Below are positions 35,646 to 48,704 of a DNA stretch of 64,000 bases, piece after piece. The notes under the pieces were generated by a model. The model searched no databases. It was given only the letters and a program-made list of their open reading frames with translations, and was not told the origin of the DNA. The DNA is taken from NCBI GenBank assembly GCA_030035585.1, contig CM057463.1, forward strand, positions 138,726,736 to 138,790,735, in the 5' to 3' direction. The first letter of the stretch is position 1. The number at the start of each line of letters is the position of its first letter. Source of the DNA: Dugong dugon. Lineage: Eukaryota; Chordata; Mammalia; Sirenia; Dugongidae. Both the position numbers and the translations under genes were made by a program.

Positions 35646-37105
35646 TGTTGTGCAGGGCTTATCTTAGAAAAGTAATAGAAAGATACTCAGGTTTGACATG
35701 CATAAACTCATTTAGTTTATCATGGCAAGGCACGCAAGTAAGATCTCACAACATTCACTTAGAATTGGAGAATCAGAATTAGCAGTTACAATTGCAATGT
35801 TGATTCAACGGTTAGAGTCCCTTTAGACTTCAGGCTTTTACCTTTAAGGAGAGGTCTCAGGAGGAAGGCTTAACTATGGCTGGAACTCGGCAGAGGTCCA
35901 TCATAGCTAGGGTTCAAGATTGGCTGTGGCAGACAGAATCTCAGTTCCATCTCAGTTAGTGAGCAGAAATTTAGGGTTTATATGTGAATTTGTCACCTTG
36001 GCTCCACACAACAAAGGCGAGTGTGACATCAAAGACTAGTATTTTATGGCTTTTCTGCAGGGTCAAGGTTAGAGATCAGGGAGGTTGTTTAGACTGTGGC
36101 TGAGAAAACTTGCAACGCTGTTTCAGAGTAAAACAGAGGAGTTTATTAAGGGTTTAAAGTGTCAAAGATTACAGTTTGAACTGGGAACAGCACAGCTCAC
36201 TGAGGTGAGACAGTGGTATCTGAAGAGGGTGTCTGAATCAGGGATAATTATACTGTTACAGCAGCCATCAGCCACAGGTTATTCTTGATTGGTGTATCTC
36301 CAATTAGGTAAGTGGGAGGCGAGATCTTTCGAGTGGTGAGGGTGGGGGGGACGGTATCTTATTTGTTTTGAGGATATAGCAGCAAGACACTGATTGGTTG
36401 CCAATTATTAATAGTTACAGTTAGAGATTACAGATAGTTTCACAGGATGCTTAGATAGTGGTCACAAGATGCTTACATGTATTTTCTTTGTTTATCTTGC
36501 AAAAATACTTTGCTGGCAACAGCACCCAGACAACACTCTTCCTGAGTAGGTAAAGTATGCATATTTTGAGGGGTGCAGTTGGGCGGGTGGTCAAGATGCC
36601 TTGGGGCGTATGATTTCACATCCTGGTTTTGACCACCAAGGACAAATACGTTTTTCTCAAAAACATAGCTGTTAGTCTAGAAATCCAGATTATAATTAGA
36701 TAGCATTGTCAGCATATTATGCCTCTGTCTCACTGACTGCCTGAAAGTTTTGTTGTTTTTTTTTTTACTGAGACAAAACTTATATCTCAAGGCTAGTTTA
36801 CAAAGATTAACTATGATATGTTTTGTTTTATCATAGCATGTCAGGTCAAAGTCAACTTAAAAGTTGTTTACCACATTCTTCACATAATTCCATGTTTCTA
36901 TGTCTAAATTCAGAAATTTTCTAAATAACTTTCTCATGACTTACAGTTTCTAATGACTGATAGTTAATGTTAAAGAACCTCACAAAAGTAGACATATTTC
37001 TATTTCTAAATTCATCTTTTGAGTGCTTATACATGTGTATTTTGAAAGCATAATAATGACTTATACCTTACGGGATTTGAGATCATTATAGAAACATGTA
37101 GAACA
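35646..37105. mobile_element. LTR-like insertion (about 1.46 kb) splitting an AfroSINE
   Basis: The insertion is defined by the interrupted SINE. It begins TGTTGTGCAGGG and ends ATGTAGAACA, so the termini are TGTT...AACA as in retroviral-type LTRs. It is bordered by AAAAT (35641-35645) and AAAAC (37106-37110), a likely 5-bp target duplication with one mismatch. No coding frame of any length is seen. It could be a solo LTR; I do not recognise the family or its orientation. Confidence 0.6.
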
Positions 37106-37187
37106 AAAACCCTGTGGAGCACAGTTCTACTCTGACACAAATGGGGATGCCATGAGTCAGAATCAACTCAATGGCAACTGGCTTTTT
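37106..37187 (+). repeat. AfroSINE 3' part, split copy
   Basis: AAAACCCTGTGGAGCACAGT to CAATGGCAACTGGC continues exactly where the copy at 35516-35645 stops. Confidence 0.85.
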
Positions 37188-40100
37188 AACTCTTTTATTT
37201 TATTTTTTCTAATGAGATAAAAAGCAGAGATTAGGAGGCAAGAGAATAATTTTTCTTATCTTGAAGTTATGGACTAGAAGGATTTGCTTATTTCTAGCAT
37301 CTATAAAGTTAAATTATAATTTCTCCCAACTCTTTTTGAGATACAAACAGACATTTCCTGAGAATGGGGAGTTCTAAGCTCAACAGGACCTCTGATCCTA
37401 GGACAGTCACTCAACACCCTGGAGTAAGATACAAAGTGACTCATTCCACTGGAATCACTATAGCTCCATCTTTTGCTGTTAAAGTGTGCATGCTCCATTT
37501 TATAAAATTATGCCAAATGCATGCTGGGTTCATATAGAAAATAATATTTCACAAAGAAAAACCATTTGGTATTATCCTCTTTGTTTTCACTACTTAACCT
37601 CTGGTTTTTTTTGTTGTTGTTGTTGTTGTTGTTTTCTTTTGTATTTTAAACTTCTGTGTTAACATTCTACCTAGCATGCCAACCATGGTCAGAGTCAAAA
37701 TTCTATTCCGTGAACAAGTTCATAGTATTTAATTATCAATGTATTATGGGGATGCACTGCATTGTCAGACTTCATTTTGCCTCATCCAGTCTTCTTTTTG
37801 GAAAAAAAAAAAGTACAGGTATAGACAGACCTGAATTTAGTAACTAGTTATAATATCAAAGTTGCATTTTATCTGGAAAGATCTGACCCAACAGTGATAA
37901 ATTATAGGAGATTCTTTCTCCCCACTCCCTTTAAGTCCTTTAAGGAGTTGGGGAATAGATATCTTTCCTCTCAGCCTTGAATTACTACTACTCAACCAAA
38001 ACACACACGTACAACGCTGAGGCTGAGGTCACTGCGCATGTGTGATGTCAGGTGGTCAGTGTATCACTGATCTACTAATTATATTTTAAAAGGAACTTAC
38101 CTGCATTAGACTTACCAGTACTAAGATAGGCAAGATTAATCAACTGGGGAAAACAACCATCAACTAGGTAACCTGAACACCAGTACCATCAAATGTCTTA
38201 TCATATTTAAGAAACAGATCAAAATAGATTTGAAAGGGCTATTCTGACTGATATTAATTGGGTATCATTTTACAAAGAGATCTGGACATTTCTTTTCCAC
38301 TGCTTCCCCAGCGTTTCTTTTTTAAATGGATAGTAAACTAAAAACTTCAGATAGAAGGATCTCTCTCTTGCTCTCACTCTCTCTCAAATGCTATTCATGA
38401 GGACCTAGATCTTTTGATACCTCCAGAAGAATTTATCTTCAATCTTAGACTGAGAATATACATCCAAAATCACTTAGAGGGTTGTTGTAGTTTTTGTAGC
38501 TGATTCACAAGGTTCTTGTTAATTCATCTTTGCATTTGCATGTATCAACACTGAAAGTGGAAAAAAAAAAGTTTAGCAATTAGTATAGTCAATAACTACC
38601 AAAAAATTATATCAAAATCAAGGCAAACTTGGGGTTGAGAGTTAGTCCATGGAATAATAAGGAATAGATACTTTAAAACTGTGTTACCCACATAGCAAAA
38701 ATTGCTATAGAATTAATCTGTAATATTATGTTTAGATAATTATACATTGCAGTTTTGCGAGTGCATTTGGAAGGCTCTGCCAATATGAAACAGCCGTAAT
38801 ACCAGCTAATGCCATGAGAAAAAATAAATATTTGATCTCTTGTTATAGAAGTTTGATAAGTAGACAATCATGCTAATATTTCATGAAACATCTCCTGAAC
38901 CATTAGCGACAGAATACAGATAGATCTGAGATTAATGTTTTCAAGTGAAGTAAACACTTCTTACTTTAAACAAATGTACCTGGGAAACTTCTGATAAAAA
39001 ATGCTTTTAATGATCAAAAAGAAGAAAGAAAGCAAACAAATAAAAAAGCACAAGATCATGACTTTCTCGTATAATCAGCTTTTTTTTTTTTTTCGTGGTC
39101 TTCAATCTATTCCAGAAAAACACACATTCATTTGAAAACTTCACCTACTTTATGATGTTCCTGTGTCTCTAAAATGAGGTGACATGCATTCCCCCAAACA
39201 AGAAAGCTGTCATTAAATAAGGGTTTACCAATTGGACCAGAGAGATGGGGTAGAAGAATTAAGAAACTTTTTTTCCTATTCTGTGCTTAAGAAAACAAGT
39301 TGTTCATGCCTTCCCAGATGAGGAGTTAGATTTATTATTCCTAATTTTAAACATCACTCTGGGACCATTTTTTTTTTTTTTTTTTTTTTTTGAGCAGGAA
39401 AACATAAGTATGATTTGGCAGTAAGTCATAAATTTCTCAAAGAACAGTAGGTTAAATACTTTCCCCAGGGCCCAGGATATGAATCAAAGAATCAATTTAA
39501 TAAGCTTAGGCACTCAATGCAGAAAAATAGATCAGTAAATCATTCTCCTCATACTATATTCTCTGCATCTTTGGGAAATAACATCACCCATTGTTGTATA
39601 GTTGTTGAAGTGTCTCGACCATTCCCATTAACCAGCTTTAATTTGTCAGTTTTATAAATGCAGTTAGGAGTTGTGACAGAAGAATGGCTTAAAAACATGA
39701 AATTTTGAGAATGTTATGCAAAAGGGCCGTATCAAGGTTATTAGAGGTTATTAGTCAAACGGTATGTTCAAATTTCTTAAGAATTCTTGTTCTTAAAGTC
39801 TTAACTGATAAAATTTCCCTCTGAGAAAGCAGAAGCCCTTCTGCCTGGGATATGAGCTTGCTTGAGGGATATTAGCTCTACTGCAAATAGCAAGCACATA
39901 ATCTGTGAAGAATCATCTTTTATCTCCACTTTCCTTCTAGAAGTAAAATAATATTTATGGTGACTTTTCTTTTTGTGACTTAGGGAGGGAGGAGATGGTG
40001 GTCTGAATTTGTTTTAGAAAAGAATATTTAGATATTATAGACAGCTAAAGCCATACTCACATTAATTAAACACACTTTTAAGTAGGTTTTATAATTTATC

Positions 40101-40721
40101 ATAATTCTAATTCTAATAAGGCAGATATCACAAGTTAACCATAAGTTAATTTTATCCTAATAATGACTCTCTTTTATTAAGTGCTTCCTATGTGCCAGAC
40201 ATTGACATTTTTCTCTATGAAATCCTCCCACAAAGTCAAATGTTTATTTCATACAGGATCAATATCCTTTGTTTATTGTGAAATTTACATTTTTCTCTAT
40301 AGAAATTGATGAAATCTGATCTTTTTATATCTACTATTTATTTTTTTCTATGATGAGAATCTATACCCCTTTTTTCTGTTTAAATCTTTTGAAGAGAGAG
40401 AAATCATTTCAACAATACTTTGAAATGTGTTGAACGATTTATTTTTATGTTCAACTAACTAGAGTAGACTTTTATAACAATATGTGTAAGTAAGATTTTT
40501 CCCCAGAAATTAAAAAAATTTAATAAAATTGCAATTCCAGCTATTTAAATAGAACACAGTCTGCATTAATAGAACTATTTTCATAGGCTATAATTTGTAG
40601 AGTAACGTACTTGTTTTCTGGTTATAAAGGAAGGTGAGAAGGTGAAAATTGTTGCCATAGTAATTTCAAATAAGATATTATTAACTATAGCTTTAATTCT
40701 CTAATTTCCCTATACAAACAT

Positions 40722-40880
40722 ACAGTAGCTCTGTGACTTTGAGTAAGTTACCTAATTTCTGTGCCTCAGTTTCCGTTTTTGCAAAACGGGGGTTATAGGG
40801 CTACCGAGAAGGTTGAATGCGTTAATAGATGTAAAGTGCTTAGAACTATGGCTGGTAGACAGTAAAAATCTTTACATTTT
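40722..40880 (+). repeat. MIR SINE, 3' part
   Basis: AGCTCTGTGACTTTGAGTAA, CTGTGCCTCAGTTTCC, TGTAAAGTGCTTAGAACTAT and TGGTAGACAGTAAA are in MIR order. Confidence 0.8.
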
Positions 40881-40982
40881 AGTGATTATTGTTATCATTG
40901 CTTCTAAGAAGAAAGGACCACAGAAGTGTGTGCACAGATTATTTCTTAACTTCAGTCTTCATGACCTTAAATTAACGTGTTT

Positions 40983-41645
40983 ATTTTTATTCTTTTTTTA
41001 TTGTACTTTAGATGAAGGTTTTCAGAACTAATAGTTTCTCATTAAACAGTTAGTACACATATTGTTTTATGACATTGGTTAACAACCCCATGACATGTCA
41101 ACACTCTCCCTTCTCTACCTTTGGTTCCCTATTACCAGCTTTCCTGTCCCCTCCTGCCTTCTAGTCCTTGTCCCTGGGCTGCTGTGCCCCATTAGTCTCA
41201 TTTTGTTTTATGGGGCTATCTAATCTTTGGCTGAAGGGTGAACTTCGGGAGTGACTTCATTACTGAGCTAAAAGGGTGTCCAGAGGCCATACTCTCAGGG
41301 TTTCTCCAGTCTCTGTCAGGCCAGTAAGTCTGGCCTTTTTTTGTAAGTTAGAGTTTTATTCTACATTTTTCTCCAGTTCTGTCCAAGACCCTCTGTTGTG
41401 ATCCTTGTCAGACCAGTTAGTGGTGATAGCCGGGCACCATCTAGTTGAACTAGACTCAGTCTGGTGAAGGCCATGGTAGTTGTGGTCCATTAGTCCTTTG
41501 GACTAATCCTTCCCTTGTATCTTGTTTTCTTCATTCTCACTTGCTCCTGAAGGGGTGATACCAGTGGAATATCTTAGATGGCTGCTCACAGGCTTTTAAG
41601 ACCAAAGATGCTATATTTTTATCCTTTTATTAGCAGAAGGTTAAA
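40983..41645 (-). mobile_element. L1 3' end, antisense
   Basis: Complement of the L1 3' region seen at 34500-35150: TAGCCGGGCACCATCTAGTT, TTGTTTTCTTCATTCTCACT and ATCTTAGATGGCTGCTCACA correspond one for one. A T-rich start at 40983 fits the complement of a poly-A tail. 5'-truncated, as usual. Confidence 0.72.
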
Positions 41646-42726
41646 AAAATAAATAAAGTAGAAGTAGATATTTTGGCCCACTCAGACCCAGCAGGGAAAT
41701 GAGGTCAGTGGTGATGTGTCTGGGCAGCCCAGCTGCCTGCGTTCTGGTGGCAAAAGGGAGGCAGTGGCTGGCACAGCAATATCTGAGTCGTGCAGTGTTA
41801 ATGCCACTTCAAAGACAAGGCTCCCTCCTATTTTTATCCTGAATCAGCAGCCTGCCTCTGCAGTTGCCTCTTGAACAAAAGGTTCTGCCAGGTCTCTATG
41901 ACACCTTTTGGGGCCACACCACCTCTTCTTAACAATAACAAGCACCATTTGTTGTGCTTCTTTTAGTTGCCATTCAAATTATAAACACAATCCCTATTCT
42001 ATACACAGTCTTGAAATGGTCACAAGCATTCTGTTTTACAGCTAAGTAAAGTGTAAGTGGGAGCAGTTGAATCATATAGGTGAAAAGAGGCAAAGGCAGG
42101 ACTGCCAGGTCAGTGTGACGCCCCTGTTCACATTGTTTCCTATATAACATGCTGGCTTCCGTGGTCATTTACAACCATTACCTTTCCTCACAAAGAGATT
42201 TTTTTCAAACATAAAACTTTTTTTTAAAAAGTCTTTTCTCTTAGAACATAAAATCCTTCTAAAAGTTAATCTAAGATGAATACTCAGTGGCAGATCCCAA
42301 ATGAGAAGCTCTAGCCATAAGACCATATCTCCCACTGAGATGTATGTTTATTTAATCCATGGAACTATTTAAACAATGTGTGGTTACTTGGCCACATTTT
42401 ATTAAAGCATAGGGCTTATTAGTCCTGATTCTCTGCTCTATTCTTGGCAGGCAAAATAATACTGTGAACTTCTGCTTAAAGAAGCAGGCACACTCCTTTA
42501 TTTCCTAGATAAGAGTCCTACTACAGAATTTACAAAATCTGCACTTGGTAGAGGAAAACCCAAGATTCACTGTAAGAAGTCAGGTCCTAGAAAATACGAG
42601 GAAAAAATTGTTTCATTAAGAGACTAGAAGAAAAATGACCTTAAAAGTCTTCTTATCCCCCTGACTTTGAGCTTGATTGTATTTAAATCACCTCAAGGAA
42701 GCATTTAAAGTCCTATATTTAAAGAT

Positions 42727-42933
42727 TAAAGAAGCCCTAGTGGTGCGGTGGTTAAAGTGCTCATCTGCTAAGTCAGTGGTTCGAACCCACCAGCTGCTCC
42801 ATGGGAGGAAGACGTGGCAGTCTGCTTCTGTAAAGATTTACAGGCATGGAAATGCTATAGGGCAGTTCTACTCTGTCCTATAGGGTCACTATGAGTCAGA
42901 ATCGACTTGACGATAGTGGGCTTCTGGTTTTGG
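42727..42933 (+). repeat. AfroSINE with perfect TSD
   Basis: GAAGCCCTAGTGGTGCGGTG head, box B GGTTCGAACCC and GTCACTATGAGTCAGAATCG tail. Perfect 11-bp duplication TATTTAAAGAT at 42716-42726 and 42934-42944. Confidence 0.93.
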
Positions 42934-42975
42934 TATTTAAAGATCTCTGGATAAAGAGATTCTGTAGTTCTGTTT

Positions 42976-43192
42976 GGAGTCCCTGGGTGGTGCAAACAAT
43001 TCATGTGCTTGGCTGCTAACCAAAAGCTTGGGAGTTCAAATCCATCCAAAGGCACCTCAAAAGAAAGTCCTGGCAATCTACTTCTGAAGAATCAGCCACT
43101 GAAAACCCTACGGAGCACAGTTCTGCTCTGACGTACATTGGGTCACCATGAGTTAGAGTTGACTTGATAGCAACTGGTGGTGGTGGTGGTGG
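42976..43192 (+). repeat. AfroSINE, GGAGTCC subtype
   Basis: GGAGTCCCTGGGTGGTGCAA head, CTGGCAATCTACTTCTGAAG centre, GAGTTGACTTGATAGCAACT tail and a (GGT)n end. It lies only 42 bp after the previous SINE. Confidence 0.9.
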
Positions 43193-44016
43193 ATATCTCT
43201 ATTTGAAAATTTTTTTCCTATATGGAACTGCTTCCACGGCCAAGAAACTTTGAAGACTCATTAAGGCTGGAAGTCACCCTAAGAGATTAGTTACTAGAAG
43301 CTGCCATTTCCTAACACATGCTCACATGATAAATGGTAAATCAACTGTCAGCTTTCTCTTCTCCAACCCTGAGTAATTCCAATCTCTATTGTCTTTTTCT
43401 TTTTACGTCTTACTCTTAAAAACCTATAATATATTTTAGGCTCTCTAGGATTCATGCATAGTTTTCTAAGATTTTTCTCAAAGAAGTTTAATGCTCAATC
43501 TTCTAATGACCTAAATGCAAGTTAAAATCTTCCACATGTTTAAGAAAGATTGATTTTAGCATAAATATTGATTAATTCTATTTGTCCTACCAAACATGGC
43601 TTGGAATGCGTATTGGTGTGTGGATATTGGGAGTGGGAGAAATGTGTGTGAGTCTCCCGCCACATGTAACTGATGTGTTACAAGCGCTACATCTTGGAAG
43701 CGGACCAAAAATTATGGTGAACATAACCAAATTTTCTGCTTATAGCTTATGTTACAAAAGTTATTTTTTATCCATTCAACAAATTGTTACTGAGAACCTA
43801 CCATTCTGGTGCCAGGCACTGTTCTAGGTGCTAGGGATGTCTCAGTAAATAAAACTAACACCCTGATATTTAGACTGCTTACATTCTACTGGGAAGAGGC
43901 AGATAAATAAAAAGAATAAATAAATCATATGTTAGATGGCTATAAGTCTAAGTGGGGAATTAAAGTAAGGAAGGGAGACGGAATTTTGAGGGAGGGTGGG
44001 AACTGCCAAACAGAAA

Positions 44017-44233
44017 GGTCCTATGGCACAAACAGTTAATGCACTCATCTGCTAATCGAAAGGTTGAAGTTTCTAAGAAAAAAGTACCACACAGAAGAAA
44101 CGTACACCCACAGGTGCCTCAGGAGAAAGGTCTGGCGATTTACCTCCAACAGTCATTGAAAACCCTATGGAGCACAGTTCTACTCCATGGGGTAGCCGTG
44201 AGTCAGAATCAACTTGACAGCAACTGGTACTGG
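44017..44233 (+). repeat. AfroSINE, GGAGTCC subtype, rearranged centre
   Basis: AGGTCCTATGGCACAAACAG head, CTGCTAATCGAAAGGTTG box, an irregular stretch AGAAAAAAGTACCACACAGA, then CTCAGGAGAAAGGTCTGGCG and an AATCAACTTGACAGCAACTG tail. Confidence 0.83.
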
Positions 44234-44378
44234 CATTGCTATGATATTTAAGTAAGACCTGAAGGAAATGAGATAGGGAGTCACAATGCTACCTGGGTAT
44301 TGTGTTACAGACAGAGGCATCAGCAAGTATAAAGGCCCTGAGGCGTAAGTGTGCTTGGTGTGTTAAAGGAATAGCAAA

Positions 44379-44539
44379 TCAAACCAAACTCACTGCCATC
44401 AAGTCAATTCGAACTCATAGCAACCCTATGGACAGAGTACAACCGCCCGATAGGGTTTCCAAGGAGTGGCTGGTGGATCCGAACTGCTGACTTTTTGGTT
44501 AGCAGATTGAACTCTTAACCGCTGTGCCACCAGGGCTCC
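44379..44539 (-). repeat. AfroSINE, antisense, with perfect 14-bp TSD
   Basis: AAACTCACTGCCATCAAGTC to GCTGTGCCACCAGGGCTCC. Flanked by AAAGGAATAGCAAA at 44365-44378 and 44540-44553. Among the youngest-looking copies here. Confidence 0.94.
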
Positions 44540-45852
44540 AAAGGAATAGCAAAGAGGCCTGAATGCCAAGTGACAGGCAGAGAGCAGTAGGTGATGAGAT
44601 CCGATATGGAAGAAAGGGCAAGGCCAGCAGATTTTGTAGAGCCGTGCAGATCAACGAAAGGACTTTGGCTTTTCCTTTTTTTGAAATGTGAGACCAGATG
44701 ACTGAGGGGTATGATCTGACTTAAATTTTGGCAGGCTAATTCTGACAGCCATGTTGAGAATAAACTGAAGGGAGCAAGGGACCTGGGAAACGAATTAGGA
44801 GATTACAGCTATAGCCCAGGAAAGAGATAACAGCCCAAGATGGTACCAGTGGAGGTGGTAAGAAATAGTGGGATCCTGGATGTATTTTTATGTCTGTGTT
44901 GACAGAGTATGCTGACATCAGGTGTCGAGTGTGAGAGAAGGAGAGAAGTCAAGAGTGACTCCAAAGTCTTTGACCTGAGCCACTAGAAAACTGGAGAGGG
45001 CCTTGTGCTTCCTGCATGCTTGTTTCTATTCATGTGTGCCTTCATGGACCTCTGCTTTCTAAAAGTTCTAATCAGTGATTTAAAAAGGAAAAGAAATGCC
45101 ATTAATTCCCGTTTGCTTTTCTTGGGCCTCCTGGAATCTGCTTCTGATAAAGTATATATGTTTGTGATGAATATTTATTAATCATGCATCTAAGAGAGAA
45201 GGAGTTAAAGGAGATGAAATAACATTTGTCAATTGGAGACCCTTTCTCTACCATACATGTGTAAGCAGAGTTTCAGCCAAGAAAAATTTTCAGCTTTCAA
45301 GGTTTATGGTACGAAATAGTTTAATTTCAAAACATATATCATATTGAATTTCCTTGGCTTCTAGAACTATTTATATCGCTGTAGAGTTCATTTCTTTGTC
45401 CTAAGTAAATCACAAAGTATACTTCCTTTTTATATGTCATGCTCCCTGCCACTTAAATTGGTTACTAGACAGTTTAACGAGGAAATTAATTAAACTGCTT
45501 CATTAACAAGGTTTGCAGATAAATATTTAACTGACATGAAAAAATGGCTTATGTTAAGCTGAGAAAGGCCCTCAGCCCTCTGAGCTTTTCAGTTGACATG
45601 AATGCAGGTGCACGTGTGTGTCTCATCCTGACGTAGAGCGAGTGCATCTGTAATGTCTTGTGTTCCCTATACGCTGGTCACCTAGTTGTTCTTGTAAAAA
45701 ATGGCAAGATGCCAGTATTAATTAATGCAAACTCAATCCAAAGTTATATGACCTTTCCAAAATATTCGATAAAATTGCATTCTGTTTACTTTGGTTGGGT
45801 TTGGAGCTTCTTTAGAAAGATATTTTCTGAAAATAATTTCACTGAAAGTATA

Positions 45853-46023
45853 AAACCAAGCCAAACTCGCTGCCATCAAGTAGATTCCAGTTCCAAATCA
45901 TAGTGACCCTATAGGACAGAGTAGAATTGCCCCATAGGGTTTCCAAGGAGGAGCTGGTGGATTTGAAGTGCTGACCTTTTGTTTAGCAGCCAAACACTTA
46001 ACCACTGTGCCGCCAGGGCTCCC
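45853..46023 (-). repeat. AfroSINE, antisense, with TSD
   Basis: CAAACTCGCTGCCATCAAGT to TGTGCCGCCAGGGCTCCC. A 10-bp duplication TGAAAGTATA lies at 45843-45852 and 46026-46035. Confidence 0.93.
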
Positions 46024-46048
46024 GTTGAAAGTATAGTCTCATATTAAA

Positions 46049-46293
46049 CTAAGAACTTGAGTAACAGACTGCCTGGGTTCAAAACTCCACTCCAGTACTC
46101 ATTAGCTTTCTACCATTGGGGAAGTTACTTAACTTCTGTAAGTCTCACTGTCTTCGTCTAGAAGACAGGGATAATAATAGTAGCTATTTTATGGGGTTGT
46201 TATAAGGATTATTCGAAATATTCCATGTAAAGTAGCTAGCACCCACCAGCTGGCACACAGTAAGCGATCTATTAATGTTGGCTACTTATTAAA
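46049..46293 (+). repeat. MIR SINE
   Basis: CAGACTGCCTGGGTTCAAAA, GGGGAAGTTACTTAACTTCT, GGGGTTGTTATAAGGATTAT and CTGGCACACAGTAAGCGATC. Confidence 0.85.
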
Positions 46294-47333
46294 GGCAAAG
46301 ATAAGAAAATGTTTATGTTTAGCCCTTTTGTGGAGATATATGACACGGGGTGATTTGTGAGTTCATTGAGAACCTTTGCAGCCTTTGATGCATGCATTAT
46401 ATTGGACTGGCTAAAGATTGATGTGTACTATCATGGGTTGAACGCTTAAAGAACAAACTGCTCTAAATACACACATACAGAATGTTCCACGTGCAGTATT
46501 AACTACGCAGTCTTCCAGATGACCATGTCAGGACATGGGTTTGTTTCTAGTGTTTGTCGTTTTGTACATGTATCTACTTAAGAAGATCAAGATATTATAG
46601 TTTGTTAGCCTTACCTAACAAGCTGGCAGAAGAAGGATGTAGAAAATTTGAGCGAATGAACACTGTAGATACTACTCCTTCGTTCAGAAAACAAAGGATA
46701 GCAATAGGATGGTGAAAGTGTTCAAAGGGAGTGGAAGAAACTGAGAACATATAGAGAAATTGCTGTATAGAAATGGAAGTAGATATATTCTATGTAGCCA
46801 GGCTCACTGAGGTAAACTTATGGGAGGCAAGTTTGGTTCAATGTAAGACAAAAGTTCCCAACAACTAGAGTTTAAGGATTGACTGAGATGCCCTGAAAGC
46901 AAGTGAGCCCCCTTCTCCACAGCAGGGCCTTAGTGAAGTATAATGTTTCAACTCTTTAATGCTATTTGAAGTTATTAGGGAAATTCCTTGAAATCAATTA
47001 ATAGAAAAAACACTTCTCATTCTATGTTTAGCCTATATTTCATTTAAAAAAGAAAAATATGAGAGAGAGCTTTGTGCTGTACTGAAGTTGATAATGTTAT
47101 ATAACAGGATATTAAAGTGGACATTTCACCCAAGGCCCCCAGATATAAGAGATGCTGCAGGCTGAAGTTAGGTTCCAGATTAAAATACAGACTTTACAAA
47201 GAAAATGGTGGTAAACTACTTTTAACAATTCTGGAACTCCTCAGCCAGGTCCAGGTTATTAAAGGGATTCAGAGTACAGCAAGGGGAGTGGAAATCGTGA
47301 GGAGGACTTTTGGAGTGTGGCAGATCGCCATGT

Positions 47334-47334
<1 letters not shown>

Positions 47335-47374
<40 letters not shown>
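47335..47374. repeat. (TG)n microsatellite
   Basis: About 19 uninterrupted TG units. Short ORFs reading VCVCVC across it are artefacts. Confidence 0.97.
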
Positions 47375-47375
<1 letters not shown>

Positions 47376-48248
47376 ACTGGAGGATGAAGAGGAGTCCCTG
47401 TCCCCTCACCTAATGTCTAGTAAGAAAAGAGTTTCAAAGCAGCTGCTTAGAGAGCTTGATATGAGATGCCTGCATGGGGGTGGATGGGGGTCAGAGTGGA
47501 CCAGGTTTGACTCCTTCCCAGGAAATCTGGAGAGTGGGAGATGAGCTGGCAACCTGTTTTGGCAAGAAGTCAGGAAAGTTGCTGTTGCACCCTCACAGGT
47601 TTCCCATGGACCAGAGGCAGACTATGAATAAGGGAGGGCTGGATAGTCTTGGGGCCTCTCCAAGGGTGCTACTGGACCCTAGCAGCTACAAGCTGTAGGC
47701 AGATAATAGCTTCCTAAAGGAGTGCAGAAGGAGCCACAATCTATCCTCTACAATAGGATGAATTGATGCAAATCAAGGACTGCAGGCAAGATGTCCCCAG
47801 TGATAGAAATCCAAAAACCCACCAAAGTGTCTTTCTCTGGTTCTGCCTGGCCCCGAGAGCTAGAATCCAGAATATGATGCTACCAAGTCAAGTAAAAGCA
47901 TTCTTATTTTTATTTGTCTGCCCTAACACTCCAACTCCAGAGGGGCCAGATGTCACAGTTAGCAAGGGAGAAGGGGGAGAAAAGAGTGAAGAAACTGACC
48001 ACAACTCTTCCCTGAGGAAGGTGATCCTCCTGAAACAGGCTCCAGCTGAGGTAGGGGAAGAGATTCAACTCTAAGTTGAGATTGGAGTTTGTTATTACAG
48101 GAGTGGAGCATAAGACTGGTTTGGGTGATTAATGTAATAACTATTACATAAGAGTGAGCAGAAGGTCAAAGAATTTGCTTAGTTTTCAGCCAATGGCAGG
48201 GAAAAGCTTATTTCACTCAATAACTTTTAAAGAAGTAGTAAGGAGACA

Positions 48249-48460
48249 GGAGCCTTGGTTGCGCAATGGTTAAGCGCAAAGCTGCTAACCAAAAGGTTGG
48301 CTGCTCAAACCCACTAGCCACTCCACGGGAGAAAGATGTGGCAGTCTGATTCCGTAAAGATTTACAGCCTTGGAAACCCTATGAGGCAGCTCTACTCTAT
48401 GAGTTGGAATTGGGTTGCTATGAGTTGGAATTGACTCCACAGCGATGAGTTTTGGGTTTG
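48249..48460 (+). repeat. AfroSINE with perfect 12-bp TSD and internal duplication
   Basis: GGAGCCTTGGTTGCGCAATG head to GCGATGAGTTTTGGGTTTG tail. Flanked by AGTAAGGAGACA at 48237-48248 and 48461-48472. The 3' part contains TATGAGTTGGAATTG twice in tandem. Confidence 0.94.
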
Positions 48461-48704
48461 AGTAAGGAGACACAAAGAAAAAGGAATTTGATGGCACATC
48501 ATGCATAATGTCAATTTAATAATTGGCTAAAGTTAAGCTCTCACATATTGAGATTTTTAATTCCTTTAATAATAATAAACTCCATGGTGGAAAATACCAC
48601 CCAGGATCTAACGCCTGTTATGCTAGGATTCTATCATCATATATTCAAGTTCCAAAATAGAAGAAACACCTCTGTTATTTTCAGGTCCTCTTCGGTCATT
48701 TCAG

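Larger units (their letters stand above)
43771..45000. repeat. Old mammalian L2-like repeat with two AfroSINEs inside
   Basis: Starts TCCATTCAACAAATTGTTAC with GGTGCCAGGCACTGTTCTAG. Later parts are AAAGGCCCTGAGGCGTAAGT, GGGGTATGATCTGACTTA and AAGTCAAGAGTGACTCCAAA. I recall these as the complement of an L2-type 3' region; the name is from memory. A second copy of the same family is at 61330-62510. Confidence 0.5.

Noticed and set aside
47117..48074. Cluster of ORFs of 74-103 codons around the TG repeat
   Set aside because: One is a VCVCVC microsatellite artefact; the others have no splice sites in matching phase or familiar sequence.
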